Shown here: piece after piece, positions 7,846-15,115 of the stretch
Numbering within the stretch: the first letter of the stretch is position 1
Layout of the letters: every line of letters begins with the position of its first letter
Source: Alphaproteobacteria bacterium
GTDB lineage: Bacteria; Pseudomonadota; Alphaproteobacteria; UBA9655
Assembly (NCBI GenBank): GCA_019752515.1
Contig: JAIEMB010000029.1
Span: forward strand, 1-38,667
Direction: 5' to 3'
DNA: 38,667 nt
The notes under the pieces: model-generated
The model's database searches: none
The model's input: only the letters and a program-made list of their open reading frames with translations
What the model was told of the DNA's origin: nothing
Made by a program: the position numbers and the translations under genes

Positions 7846-8202
7846 CTATCGAGTACGTCCACTCCTTCCGCTCGGTCTACTTTCATTGCTGCTAGAGCGA
7901 GAAATCTCCTCTCTTGAACGGTTTTCATCTTCATCCAACTCCTGGTTTCTATCGTTCATATCTCTGTTACTTCTGTCTGAAGAACCTTCCCGTGCCAGTT
8001 GTTCCGCACGAGCTTGGCCGCCTTTACGCCCTAGCTCTACATATCCTTCATGTCCTAGCTGTTCTGCGCGTGCGTGTCCGCCCTTACGGCCAAGTTCAGA
8101 ATAGGCTTCATGTTTCCTTTGTTCAAAGCCTTTATCCTGCGTTTGGGTAATACCTCTATGATTTTGATAGTTACCGCTACTATCATTATTTTTTGTTGCC
8201 AT
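7846..8202 (-). CDS. KGG-repeat stress protein (GsiB/YciG-like)
   Basis: A very hydrophilic protein of 118 residues with two copies of the KGG motif, ELGRKGGHARAEQL and ELGRKGGQARAEQL, the signature of the stress-induced KGG family (B. subtilis GsiB, E. coli YciG), followed by an Asp/Arg/Ser-rich disordered tail. Such proteins accumulate in general stress and are thought to act as hydrophilins; molecular activity is unknown. Start at 8202 is supported by GGAGG 5 nt upstream. It is divergent from the CsbD-like gene, another classical general-stress protein, suggesting shared control from the 256-bp region between them; I could not identify a clear alternative-sigma promoter. Confidence 0.8.
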   Translation of the reverse strand: MATKNNDSSGNYQNHRGITQTQDKGFEQRKHEAYSELGRKGGHARAEQLGHEGYVELGRKGGQARAEQLAREGSSDRSNRDMNDRNQELDEDENRSREEISRSSSNESRPSGRSGRTR

Positions 8203-8458
8203 CATATCCTCCATTTTTGTTTTGTTTGATTCCCACAAGTTATTATTGTGGTCTTCAGGTATAAAATTAACATTCGTAAATTTAAAAATGGAGTAGAAAA
8301 AAAATTAATATTTCGAATGTTTATTGATTGATTACAAATAAGATAGACAGTTATTTATAGAAAAATACAGTTTAAAATACTGAATTTGTTCAACTTTTAA
8401 AATGGAGGTATGTGGTGTAATTATTGTAAATGAAACTAGAGAGAAAAGGAGAAAGCAA
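8203..8458. promoter_or_regulatory. Divergent control region, KGG / CsbD
   Basis: 256 bp between two divergent stress genes, extremely AT-rich. A GGAGG for the minus gene and AAGGAG (8446-8451) for csbD mark its ends. No GGAAC-type EcfG -35 motif was seen in a convincing position, so the stress regulator remains unknown. Confidence 0.4.
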
Positions 8459-8659
8459 ATGAATAAAGATACCTTTGAAGGAAAATGGTCTCAATTAAAG
8501 GGTAATATAAAAAAAACATGGGGTAACTTAACGGATGATGACTTAGGTAAAATTAACGGACAAAAAGACAAACTGATTGGTCTCATTCAAGAATCTTATG
8601 GTGAAACAAAAGATGCTATTGAAAAAAAAGTCGATGATCTCATGAAAGCAATAAAATAA
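8459..8659 (+). CDS. CsbD-like stress protein
   Basis: 66 residues from the ATG at 8459, which has AAGGAG 7 nt upstream; the longer frame from 8402 has no such site and adds a non-conserved leader. The family pattern is clear: FEGKWSQLKGNIKKTWGNLTDDD near the start (in parts: GKWSQLKGNIK, WGNLTDDDL), then INGQKDKLIGLIQESYG and a C-terminal amphipathic helix. CsbD/YjbJ proteins are small, abundant, induced by general stress, and of unknown molecular role. It is followed 38 bp later by the first of two small secreted proteins and may share its transcript. Confidence 0.85.
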   Translation: MNKDTFEGKWSQLKGNIKKTWGNLTDDDLGKINGQKDKLIGLIQESYGETKDAIEKKVDDLMKAIK

Positions 8660-8697
8660 ATAATATTTCAAATTAGAAAAAATATATGGAGGAAAAA

Positions 8698-9072
8698 ATG
8701 AAAAATTACACAAAGACACTTATAGCTGCAGTAGCTTTAACCACCGTGTGTGTTGCTCCTGCAGAAGCCGGAGGGTTACAAGTTATAAACAATACGGATA
8801 AGAATATTCAAATTTTTATCCGTGGAGCAAAAAGTCCCTACCACTTTACTGAGCTTCTCACTGCTAATAGTCAAAAAGGAGTCATCATTAAAGAAGAGCA
8901 TGTGGATAATAAACCCATCTTCGAAGTGATTGCATCAACAGGAAATGGAGGTGATCCAGATTGGAAGCTGCTAGGAGGAAAATGCGATCAGCTTCTTACA
9001 AATAGGAATCATACGTTGCTCATTGAAACAAGTGCAGGTGGTTTAAAGACCACATGTACAACCTTAGAATAA
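8698..9072 (+). CDS. Small secreted protein, paralogue 1
   Basis: 124 residues with a classical signal peptide (KNYTK, hydrophobic core, cleavage after AEA near residue 24). The mature part starts GGLQVINNTDKNIQIFIRG, likely a beta strand pair, and has two cysteines, Cys96 (GGKCDQL) and Cys120 (TTCTTLE), placed to form a disulfide. It is homologous to the next gene: both mature proteins open with (G)L-x-x-INN and end with a Cys near a beta hairpin then CTT. The start at 8698 is chosen because GGAGG precedes it by 6 nt. No known family recognised; periplasmic or extracellular location is inferred from the signal peptide. Confidence 0.7.
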   Translation: MKNYTKTLIAAVALTTVCVAPAEAGGLQVINNTDKNIQIFIRGAKSPYHFTELLTANSQKGVIIKEEHVDNKPIFEVIASTGNGGDPDWKLLGGKCDQLLTNRNHTLLIETSAGGLKTTCTTLE

Positions 9073-9108
9073 TATCTAACGCTGGGCATTAACAAAGGAG
9101 TATGAGAA

Positions 9109-9501
9109 ATGAATATTAAGATGAAATCATACCTATTGTCGTCTTTAGTTGCAGCTTGTGCTTTACATATGTATTCAAGTGAGGCTAAGGCGGGACTCGT
9201 AAGAATTATTAATAATTCTTCTAATTCCATTAGGACTCATGTTATACGTGAGCCTGCGACCCAATGTCTGCCCTACTGCTGGAAGTGCTTTGACGGTAGT
9301 ACAAAAGCAGGAGGAAAGAAAAGTGCAGATCTCATCGTTTCTTCAGATGCTTTTAATGGATATGAGTACTTTGCAGTTACAGGCAGTGAAGGGGGTATTT
9401 TTGGAAATGGAGAGTGTAGAAATCTAAGTGTGTTAAAAAATTACGAACTCTCTTTTTACGAGACTACATTCGGAGTAGGATGTACAACTAAAGAGATTTA
9501 A
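9109..9501 (+). CDS. Small secreted protein, paralogue 2, Cys-rich
   Basis: 130 residues with a signal peptide cleaved after about residue 28 (SEAKA). The mature start AGLVRIINNSSNSIRTHVIRE parallels the previous gene, and Cys103 (GNGECRNL) and Cys125 (GVGCTTKE) match its Cys96 and Cys120. An additional cysteine cluster C-x3-C-x2-C at 53, 57 and 60 (CLPYCWKC) is unique to this copy. AAGGAG precedes the ATG. With the preceding gene it forms a tandem duplication that has diverged, one copy gaining a second cysteine site that could bind metal or form disulfides. Function unknown. Confidence 0.7.
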   Translation: MNIKMKSYLLSSLVAACALHMYSSEAKAGLVRIINNSSNSIRTHVIREPATQCLPYCWKCFDGSTKAGGKKSADLIVSSDAFNGYEYFAVTGSEGGIFGNGECRNLSVLKNYELSFYETTFGVGCTTKEI

Positions 9502-9540
9502 TAAATAGCCGTTACTTAAGAGTAAAAGAAAGAGGTAAAA

Positions 9541-9738
9541 ATGAATAGAGTTGCTTTGAACACACAAGGGAAAGGGATCCTAACAAACTTAATAATACTC
9601 ATCCTTCCCTTGGTCCTGGTTGGATGCCACACAATGGAAGGTGTAGGAACGGATGTGAAAGAGGCTGGAAAGTCATTAGAACGCTCCGCAGAGAGGCATA
9701 AACCCAACTCTCCTTCCTGCACTTGTTGTGGACGTTAA
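9541..9738 (+). CDS. Entericidin-like small lipoprotein
   Basis: 65 residues. A hydrophobic segment ends in a lipobox LVGC with lipidated Cys29, followed by HTMEGVGTDVKEAGKSLERS, which matches the entericidin A/B pattern (GCNTxxGxGxDxxxxGxxxxxxA). Entericidins are small outer-membrane lipoproteins linked to envelope stress and osmotic control. Unusual here are a longer N-terminal region and a C-terminal CTCCGR tail with three more cysteines. AGAGG sits 6 nt before the ATG. It follows the secreted pair by 39 bp and ends in front of a strong hairpin, so it is likely the last gene of that transcript. Confidence 0.75.
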   Translation: MNRVALNTQGKGILTNLIILILPLVLVGCHTMEGVGTDVKEAGKSLERSAERHKPNSPSCTCCGR

Positions 9739-9748
9739 TAAAAGGAGG

Positions 9749-9802
9749 GGCCAATCTACATTCAAGAGGGTAAATACTCTTTTGTCTTAATGTAGATTGG
9801 CC
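9749..9802 (+). terminator. Long inverted repeat after the entericidin gene
   Basis: A perfect 14-bp stem GGCCAATCTACATT (9749-9762) with AATGTAGATTGGCC (9789-9802). The 26-nt loop contains a nested hairpin, AAGAG (9764-9768) with CTCTT (9777-9781). Downstream sequence is T-rich but without a clean U-run, so it may be a terminator or an mRNA-stabilising 3' structure for the csbD-to-entericidin transcript. Confidence 0.7.
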
Positions 9803-9925
9803 TATTCTTGTTTTCAGCTTTAGAAAGGTATTATATAACGTTTTAATCTAGTGATTAATTAAACACTTTTTTAAGTTTTGTGGTTTATGCTGAAAAAATA
9901 AGTTTTTAGCAAAAAGAAGGTTATC

Positions 9926-10141
9926 GTGGATAAAAAAACAATCCTGACATTAAGTTTGACATTGGTTTTTTTCAGTTTAGGTGCTGAATTACTTGCGACT
10001 CCCATCTCTGAATGCCACAAACAATGCAATAGAGATCATAAATCAGCATACACCTCCACATCCAAAATGAATGCGTCAGAGGAGATAGGTGCTTTGCTTA
10101 GGTGTTTTGATAATTGCGACGCGAGCCAATCTTCGTACTAA
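9926..10141 (+). CDS. Small secreted twin-CX3C peptide
   Basis: 71 residues from a GTG start preceded by AAGAAGG. A signal peptide (KK, then TILTLSLTLVFFSLGAELL, cleavage near ATP) leaves a mature peptide of about 46 residues. It contains two C-x3-C motifs, C30-HKQ-C34 and C60-FDN-C64, 25 residues apart, with helical sequence around them. Twin CX3C pairs in an antiparallel helical hairpin are known from alpha-hairpinins and small Tim proteins; here this is only pattern similarity. It stands alone between the 9749-9802 hairpin and the deformylase gene. Start codon is uncertain; the gene itself is supported by the signal peptide and spacing of cysteines. Confidence 0.6.
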   Translation: MDKKTILTLSLTLVFFSLGAELLATPISECHKQCNRDHKSAYTSTSKMNASEEIGALLRCFDNCDASQSSY

Positions 10142-10273
10142 TTATGGTTATGCTTAATGCTGTGAGAGTCTTTTTCCTTAAACTCGGTTAAGTGCCATTC
10201 ACATTAAAAAAACTCTTGAAAGCTTTTTAAAGAAAGTTTTTCATATTGAAGAATATTGAACACAGGTAACACA

Positions 10274-10843
10274 ATGCCATTCAAAGAAGAACTTCCAAAT
10301 TATGTGGTTATTAATGATCCTTTTTGTGAAAATAGGGACGTTTTAAGAAAACCTGCTGAAGAAGTTACTTTTCCTCTCGATGGCGCGACGCTGAAGATAG
10401 CTCGCCATTTGGAAAGCAAGTTTGACCAAGAAGAAAATTGTGCAGGACTTGCCGCTCCTCAAATTGGGTATAGTAAGCGCATGATCATATTAGAGGTTAT
10501 AGACGATGAAGATATTAAAAAGTTTCGTATAGATTTGACAGATACCTTGCCGAAATCCATTTGGGTTAATCCAACATGGACCGCATTGACAGATGAAAAA
10601 ACATCTGACTGGGAAGCTTGCTTTTCAGTTGGTGAGGTTGCAGGATCCATTCCTCGTTTTACAGAGATCTCATATGAAGCATGGACTTTGACAGGTGAGA
10701 AAATTGAAGGAAGAGCCAAAGGATTTTTGGCTCGTCTTATCCAACATGAAACAGACCATATCAACGGAAAGCTCTTTATTGATCATATCCCAGAAGAAAA
10801 ATGGGTACCACGAGGGGAGTTAAGGCAGAAAGGGGAAAGATAG
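10274..10843 (+). CDS. Peptide deformylase, divergent second-type copy
   Basis: Removes the formyl group from the N-terminal Met of nascent proteins using a metal ion. 189 residues from ATG 10274 (an upstream TTG at 10256 is in frame but less likely). Motif 1 is C56-A-G-L-A-A-P-Q63, with Cys replacing the usual first Gly; motif 2 is EACFS with metal ligand Cys116 instead of EGCLS; motif 3 is H158-E-T-D-H162, intact. The catalytic Gln, Cys, Glu and both His are kept, so it should be active. It stands alone rather than next to fmt, so it is probably an additional def paralogue, perhaps with altered specificity. A hairpin follows at 10864. Confidence 0.85.
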   Translation: MPFKEELPNYVVINDPFCENRDVLRKPAEEVTFPLDGATLKIARHLESKFDQEENCAGLAAPQIGYSKRMIILEVIDDEDIKKFRIDLTDTLPKSIWVNPTWTALTDEKTSDWEACFSVGEVAGSIPRFTEISYEAWTLTGEKIEGRAKGFLARLIQHETDHINGKLFIDHIPEEKWVPRGELRQKGER

Positions 10844-10863
10844 AGAATACAAAAAAACCAAAG

Positions 10864-10896
10864 GATTGTTCTAATGCCTGGTATTAAAGAACAATC
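10864..10896 (+). terminator. Hairpin after the deformylase gene
   Basis: Perfect 9-bp stem GATTGTTCT (10864-10872) and AGAACAATC (10888-10896), with a 15-nt loop, 20 bp after the stop codon. The following bases (TCTT) are only weakly U-rich. Confidence 0.6.
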
Positions 10897-11239
10897 TCTT
10901 AGAATGTGTTTAACGAGCGGAGTTAGATACCCCCACTGTTCATTCTGTTATTTATAAGCATTACATTGAAAAGTTTTTGGGAAGCTAGGCTTACGTGTGC
11001 AAGCAGAATACCTATATCTATTGAAGTTCCTGATTTTTATCTGTTTTTTCCGAGACACTAAATTGATTTTAACTAATGGTCTGATTTAATACAATAAGTC
11101 ATAAAAATATATTTGCATTTATTGAAAAATAAAGTTGATTTTGTAACTAATGTAATTATGTAGTATATGTGGCTGTTAACAGAGCAAATGCTAAGACACT
11201 CTATAAAATGGTTGTTTTTGATGCAGGAGATATTTATTT
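10897..11239. other. Non-coding stretch before the OTU gene
   Basis: About 340 bp with no credible gene on either strand. AT content rises towards the right. A TATAAA at 11202-11207, roughly 33 bp before the start codon, could be the -10 element of the OTU gene, with TTAACA at 11176-11181 as a loosely spaced (20 bp) -35. GGAG near 11226 is the ribosome binding site. Confidence 0.4.
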
Positions 11240-13408
11240 ATGAAATTTAATACAAGAAAAAATACGTCCCAAAATTTATTAAAATTGTTTGCTATTTTAT
11301 TATCCACATCGTTTTTTTTGTCAGAAGTTCAAGCGATGTGGGGTGATGGTGATAGTTTTGAATTTCAATGTGGATCAGGAGGACCATTACCTCCTGGCTG
11401 TAGTGATGAGGAGGAAGATTCGTCGGAAGATCACCAGACTTATCATAGGATGAGCCCAGAAAAACCTGTTTTAATACCAATAAATACTGGACCATGTTTA
11501 ATACCAGTTGATCCTAGAGAGTCAGAGTTGCTTCCTTCTCAACCATCTGGAAAGAAACTTGTTCATATTGCCCCTATTTACGGTAATCCTAGTTACGGTG
11601 GTGCCATAGTAGTGCAAAATCGTATAATTGAAAAATATTCACAAATACCTCTTATACAGTATGACACCAAAGGTGATGGCCATTGTTTAACCTATTCTAT
11701 CCGAATACCGAGAAACGAGTTAGTAGATCGAATCTCTGAAGCTTTGAAGCAAGATACGCCAACAGCACAAGAAATTGAAGACTCTATTTTTGGTATGAAT
11801 GAATTCTCTCGATATTTTAACCGAGATCTACAGAAGCGTCCCCAAATACTTAATTGGTTGAAATTATATAAAGATTCACAAAAATGGTTTGATGGAGAAT
11901 TTGCAGTGATTTCAGCTATTTTAGAGGGAGCAAATCTATATGTTTGGGAAAATGTGGATGGCCAGAATAGGCTTATTAAATTTCATGAAGCACGAGGAAG
12001 TTTGGGCAACGTTCCAACTAAGCATCTTGCTTACGTTCAGGGATGCCATTATGAGATTATGGCTTCTCCAATGGATTCTGATTTTGAAAGCCAAGTCGCT
12101 TTTGGGGAGTTGCATTCTAGTCGGCAACATCTCCCCCCTCTTCATAAAAAATTATATCCAACTCCAGAGGAAATTGCTACGCAAGTACTTAAAAATAGAC
12201 AGGAAGGTAAGATCGACAGAATTAGGAAATATTTAGACAACCCAGTTTCTTTAGAGCTGGTATCGTCAACATCTCCTCTGTTAATACCAATTGATCCTAA
12301 AACGGGTAAGCCTCTTCCTTCTGCAGCGATGGCATCACCATCTCGGGAAACGGCTGATGTTATAATACCGCCGTCAATGAAGTCTGCCGGCTCAGCATCT
12401 CCTACCTCTAGACCAGATGCCATGACGATGCCAAGTGATTCTATTAAATTTAATTATTCCTTCAAGGGGCCATTTCAACCGAATGGGAGCCCTCAAGGAT
12501 ATACATTGACTCTCGATCCAGAACAAAAGCGCGGAACCAAGGATCCTTTACGTGTTATTTCAAGAGAAGCTGGGCATATTACTGTTAAGGGAGATGGATA
12601 TGTTTTTTTCTCTCAAATACCAAATGGAGAAATGACACAACTAAATGGTCAAACGCTTAGCTTTGAAGCTTATGTACTTAGCCATACCCCAGGGGCTTAC
12701 ATCCAATATTGGGGATATAAAAATGCAAGTTCCAAAAAAATAAAATCTACTCCTCACACAGGGAGCGGAAGGTGGGAAAAGCTCAGTCTTAATTTTACAG
12801 TTGATGGGAGTGCCAGCCAATTTTTTCTTTACCCTGCCATTATGCCTGGTGTGGAGTTAGGAAGTGAAGTTCCCGAAGTTGAGGTTAGGGGAGTAAATCT
12901 AAGGAAAATAAAGAATGAAGAAGGTCTTCCTCTTACATTTAACTCTTCTTTTAGAGGGGCATCTTCATCGGGAGTCGTTCCTCAAGGATATACATTTGTT
13001 GTAGATCCAGTTCAAAAGCGAGGAACGAAGGCGCCATTGAGTGTGATTCTAAGGGGAGAAGGCCATGTCGTTCTTAATGGAGATGGCTATGTTTTTTTCT
13101 ATCAAATACCAAAAGGAGAAATGGCACAATTAGATGGTCAAACGCTCAGATTTGAAGCTGAGGTGTTTAGCGATACCCCAGGTGCTTACATCCAATACTG
13201 GGGGTATCATGGTTCGAGTTCAGAAAAAATAAAGTCCTCTTCTCACACAGGGAGCAAAGGGTGGGAAAAGCTCCATCTTGCTTTTACAGTTGATGGTAGC
13301 GCCAGCCAATTTTTTCTTTACCCTGCCGTTATGCCAGGCGTAAAGGAAGGATCTCCAACTCCTACGGTTGCGGTTAAGAATGTGCGACTTGAAAGAGTAT
13401 TACAATAG
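11240..13408 (+). CDS. Secreted OTU-like cysteine protease with two C-terminal repeat domains
   Basis: 722 residues. A signal peptide (to about residue 32) is followed by an acidic low-complexity linker. Residues about 135-275 resemble an ovarian-tumour (OTU) deubiquitinase domain: KGDGHCLTYSI with Asp146 and nucleophile Cys149 (consensus GDGNCLFRA), WFDGEFAVISAILEGANLYVW (first 20 matching the central G-x-E-x-x-x-x-A-x-x-x-x-x-I-x-V motif), and GCHYEIM with candidate His270. A Ser/Pro-rich linker leads to two homologous domains of about 155 residues, at 404-560 and 567-722, each aromatic- and beta-rich and reminiscent of galactose-binding-like carbohydrate-binding modules. GGAG precedes the ATG. 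It is a single-gene transcript followed by a wobble-paired hairpin. An exported deubiquitinase acting on host ubiquitin is the main hypothesis; export route beyond Sec is unknown. Confidence 0.72.
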   Translation: MKFNTRKNTSQNLLKLFAILLSTSFFLSEVQAMWGDGDSFEFQCGSGGPLPPGCSDEEEDSSEDHQTYHRMSPEKPVLIPINTGPCLIPVDPRESELLPSQPSGKKLVHIAPIYGNPSYGGAIVVQNRIIEKYSQIPLIQYDTKGDGHCLTYSIRIPRNELVDRISEALKQDTPTAQEIEDSIFGMNEFSRYFNRDLQKRPQILNWLKLYKDSQKWFDGEFAVISAILEGANLYVWENVDGQNRLIKFHEARGSLGNVPTKHLAYVQGCHYEIMASPMDSDFESQVAFGELHSSRQHLPPLHKKLYPTPEEIATQVLKNRQEGKIDRIRKYLDNPVSLELVSSTSPLLIPIDPKTGKPLPSAAMASPSRETADVIIPPSMKSAGSASPTSRPDAMTMPSDSIKFNYSFKGPFQPNGSPQGYTLTLDPEQKRGTKDPLRVISREAGHITVKGDGYVFFSQIPNGEMTQLNGQTLSFEAYVLSHTPGAYIQYWGYKNASSKKIKSTPHTGSGRWEKLSLNFTVDGSASQFFLYPAIMPGVELGSEVPEVEVRGVNLRKIKNEEGLPLTFNSSFRGASSSGVVPQGYTFVVDPVQKRGTKAPLSVILRGEGHVVLNGDGYVFFYQIPKGEMAQLDGQTLRFEAEVFSDTPGAYIQYWGYHGSSSEKIKSSSHTGSKGWEKLHLAFTVDGSASQFFLYPAVMPGVKEGSPTPTVAVKNVRLERVLQ
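12449..13408 (+). repeat. Tandem intragenic duplication in the OTU gene
   Basis: Two units offset by about 489 bp (unit 1 from 12449, unit 2 from 12938) encode the paired C-terminal domains. Long stretches are nearly identical in DNA as well as protein, for example ACCCCAGG.GCTTACATCC and the codons for GTK-PL, GDGYVFF, GAYIQYWGY and DGSASQFFLYPA. Synonymous positions are also largely shared, indicating a recent duplication or gene conversion. Confidence 0.85.
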
Positions 13409-13454
13409 GGTTTGAAAGCGGAGATTAAGAATATATAAGTTGACGATAAACTAA

Positions 13455-13493
13455 ACCGAGTGGCTCGGGGTGTGAACCCTGGGCTACTTGGGT
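13455..13493 (+). terminator. Wobble-rich RNA hairpin after the OTU gene
   Basis: The plus-strand RNA can form a stem of about 15 pairs between 13456-13470 and 13477-13491 around the loop UGUGAA (13471-13476). Several pairs are G-U, so the structure favours plus-strand transcripts. It is followed by a smaller hairpin GCAAA/TTTGC near 13499-13513. No clean U-run follows, so a Rho-independent terminator is possible but not certain. Confidence 0.5.
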
Positions 13494-13675
13494 ATAATTT
13501 GCAAATCATCTTTGCTTCCTTTACCCGCACACAGAGAAAGGCAAAGCTACGTAATTTCTATTTTATTTTCAATAGCTTTCCAAGATATTTGTGAAGTGTA
13601 AGAAATTTAAAGAAGACTCTGGGGCCATGCCTCCTTTAAGATAGAGCAATAGACCCCTTTCTTCAGAGGATTGCA

Positions 13676-14035
13676 ATGACTTATAATGAAATATCCTGGC
13701 CGAAAGCACTTGTACGTGGTTTTTTTCGCCGTTGTCCTCAGTGTGGAGAAGGACACCTTTTTCAAGGCTATCTTAGACCGGAAGAAAAATGTTTTGTGTG
13801 TCAATTAAATTTTGAGTCTTTAAACGCAGATGATGGTCCGGCCTACATTACAATGGGGCTTGTGTGCCTTTTTATTGTGCCTCTTTTTTTTATTATACAA
13901 GCTCTTTATCAGCCTTCCATGGGTATGGCTCTTTTGGTAAGTTTGCCTTTAACGCTTGTCGTGATCCTTGGGCTTCTCCCGTTGATTAAGGGGGCTTTTA
14001 TGGGAGCTTTGTGGAAGAGTCGAGGGGAAAATTAA
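13676..14035 (+). CDS. DUF983 family membrane protein
   Basis: 119 residues. The N-terminus [20 protein letters not shown] and then [10 protein letters not shown]-like residues (C-F-V-C) form the zinc-ribbon-like two CxxC motifs typical of DUF983, followed by [12 protein letters not shown] and two transmembrane helices. The family is widespread in Alphaproteobacteria and has no established biochemical role; neighbourhoods in other genomes suggest envelope or respiratory functions. AGAGGA precedes the ATG. It is convergent with trhO, and the two genes share their stop codons in a TTAA palindrome at 14032-14035. Confidence 0.85.
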   Translation: MTYNEISWPKALVRGFFRRCPQCGEGHLFQGYLRPEEKCFVCQLNFESLNADDGPAYITMGLVCLFIVPLFFIIQALYQPSMGMALLVSLPLTLVVILGLLPLIKGAFMGALWKSRGEN

Positions 14036-14946
14036 GTCTCTCCCATCATTGCTCCGATATGTTTTTTTCCTCTCAGCTTCGCAAGATCTTCTTGTCGTTG
14101 TCGTTCCCGTGCAGCTTTCCGTTTTTCAGATGTGAGGGAATGATAGCAATGAGGGCATGCAACACCTCGTTCATAGAAAGGGGAGCAGATGTCTTCTTGG
14201 GAGATAGGATGGCGACAGCCGTGACAGGACGCATAATGTCCGCTCTCGAGCCCATGACTTACAGCAACTCGCCCATCAAAGACAAAGCATTCGCCATCCC
14301 AAAGACTTGATTCGGGACCAGTTGTTTCTAAATATTTTAAAATTCCACCCTTAAGATGATAGACTTCTTCAAAGCCTTGAGAAATCATATAAGAAGAGGC
14401 TTTCTCACAGCGAATGCCGCCCGTGCAAAACATAGCAATACGGCGATGCTTCTTCTTATCAATGTGTTTTACAAACTCAGGAAATTCTGTAAAAGTTCGG
14501 GTCTTGGGATTAATTGCATTTCGGAAAGTCCCGATTTCAACTTCATAAGCATTGCGGGTATCAAGAACCAGAACATCGGGATCGGAAATAAGCCTATTCC
14601 AGTCTTGAGGGTCAACATAGGTTCCAACTCTTTCACAAGGATTAACTTCGGGAACACCCAAAGTTACGATTTCTTTTTTAAGCCGTACCTTTAGTCGATG
14701 AAAGGGCATTTGATTAGTGATCGATTCTTTATATTCAAGGGCATCAAAACGGGATCGGAGAAAGCTCTCTAAAATATCAATAGCTTGTCGAGATCCCGCA
14801 ACCGTTCCATTAATTCCTTCTTTAGCAAGCAGAAGTGTTCCTTTAATTCCTTGTTGATTGCACAAATTAATAAGGAAAGATCGAAGCTCTTTAACATCAG
14901 AAAGGGACGAAAATTGATAGAGGGCTGCTACAACAAATTTTGACAT
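14032..14946 (-). CDS. trhO: tRNA uridine(34) hydroxylase TrhO
   Basis: 304 residues of the rhodanese-related YceA/TrhO family, which makes 5-hydroxyuridine at tRNA wobble position 34. The N-terminal ferredoxin-like domain has [19 protein letters not shown], diagnostic of the family. The rhodanese domain (about 120-215) carries the catalytic loop FC174TGGIRCEK. The C-terminal part has paired CxxC motifs (CHGCRHP, CPHC) and a basic tail. It is monocistronic, divergent from the parvulin gene, and overlaps DUF983 by 4 bp tail to tail. High confidence. Confidence 0.93.
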   Translation of the reverse strand: MSKFVVAALYQFSSLSDVKELRSFLINLCNQQGIKGTLLLAKEGINGTVAGSRQAIDILESFLRSRFDALEYKESITNQMPFHRLKVRLKKEIVTLGVPEVNPCERVGTYVDPQDWNRLISDPDVLVLDTRNAYEVEIGTFRNAINPKTRTFTEFPEFVKHIDKKKHRRIAMFCTGGIRCEKASSYMISQGFEEVYHLKGGILKYLETTGPESSLWDGECFVFDGRVAVSHGLESGHYASCHGCRHPISQEDICSPFYERGVACPHCYHSLTSEKRKAARERQRQEDLAKLRGKKHIGAMMGET

Positions 14947-15045
14947 GGCATTTTAGGTTTGTGTTGAAATTACTTAAAAATACTCCGTGTTGTAGATGAG
15001 TGCAAGCTCTTGCGTCTTTTTGTAGCTTATGATTTACTAACATCT

Positions 15046-15051
15046 TATAAA
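15046..15051 (+). promoter_or_regulatory. Candidate -10 element of the parvulin gene
   Basis: TATAAA about 65 bp before the start codon. The best -35-like hexamer, TTGTAG at 15020-15025, is 20 bp away, longer than ideal, so only the -10 is proposed. Confidence 0.25.
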
Positions 15052-15115
15052 TAGAGGCGTATTAAGATGGCATGCCCTCTAATTTTCTTGTCGCCATCAA
15101 AGGATATAAAAAATT

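Noticed and set aside
8203-8458. EcfG-type general-stress promoter (GGAAC ... GTT)
   Set aside because: No convincing match at a suitable distance from either gene.
10906-10959. Tiny plus-strand frame after the deformylase hairpin
   Set aside because: About 17 codons with no ribosome binding site.
12142-12423. Minus-strand frame inside the OTU gene
   Set aside because: Antisense to a clearly coding, duplicated gene; no start signal.
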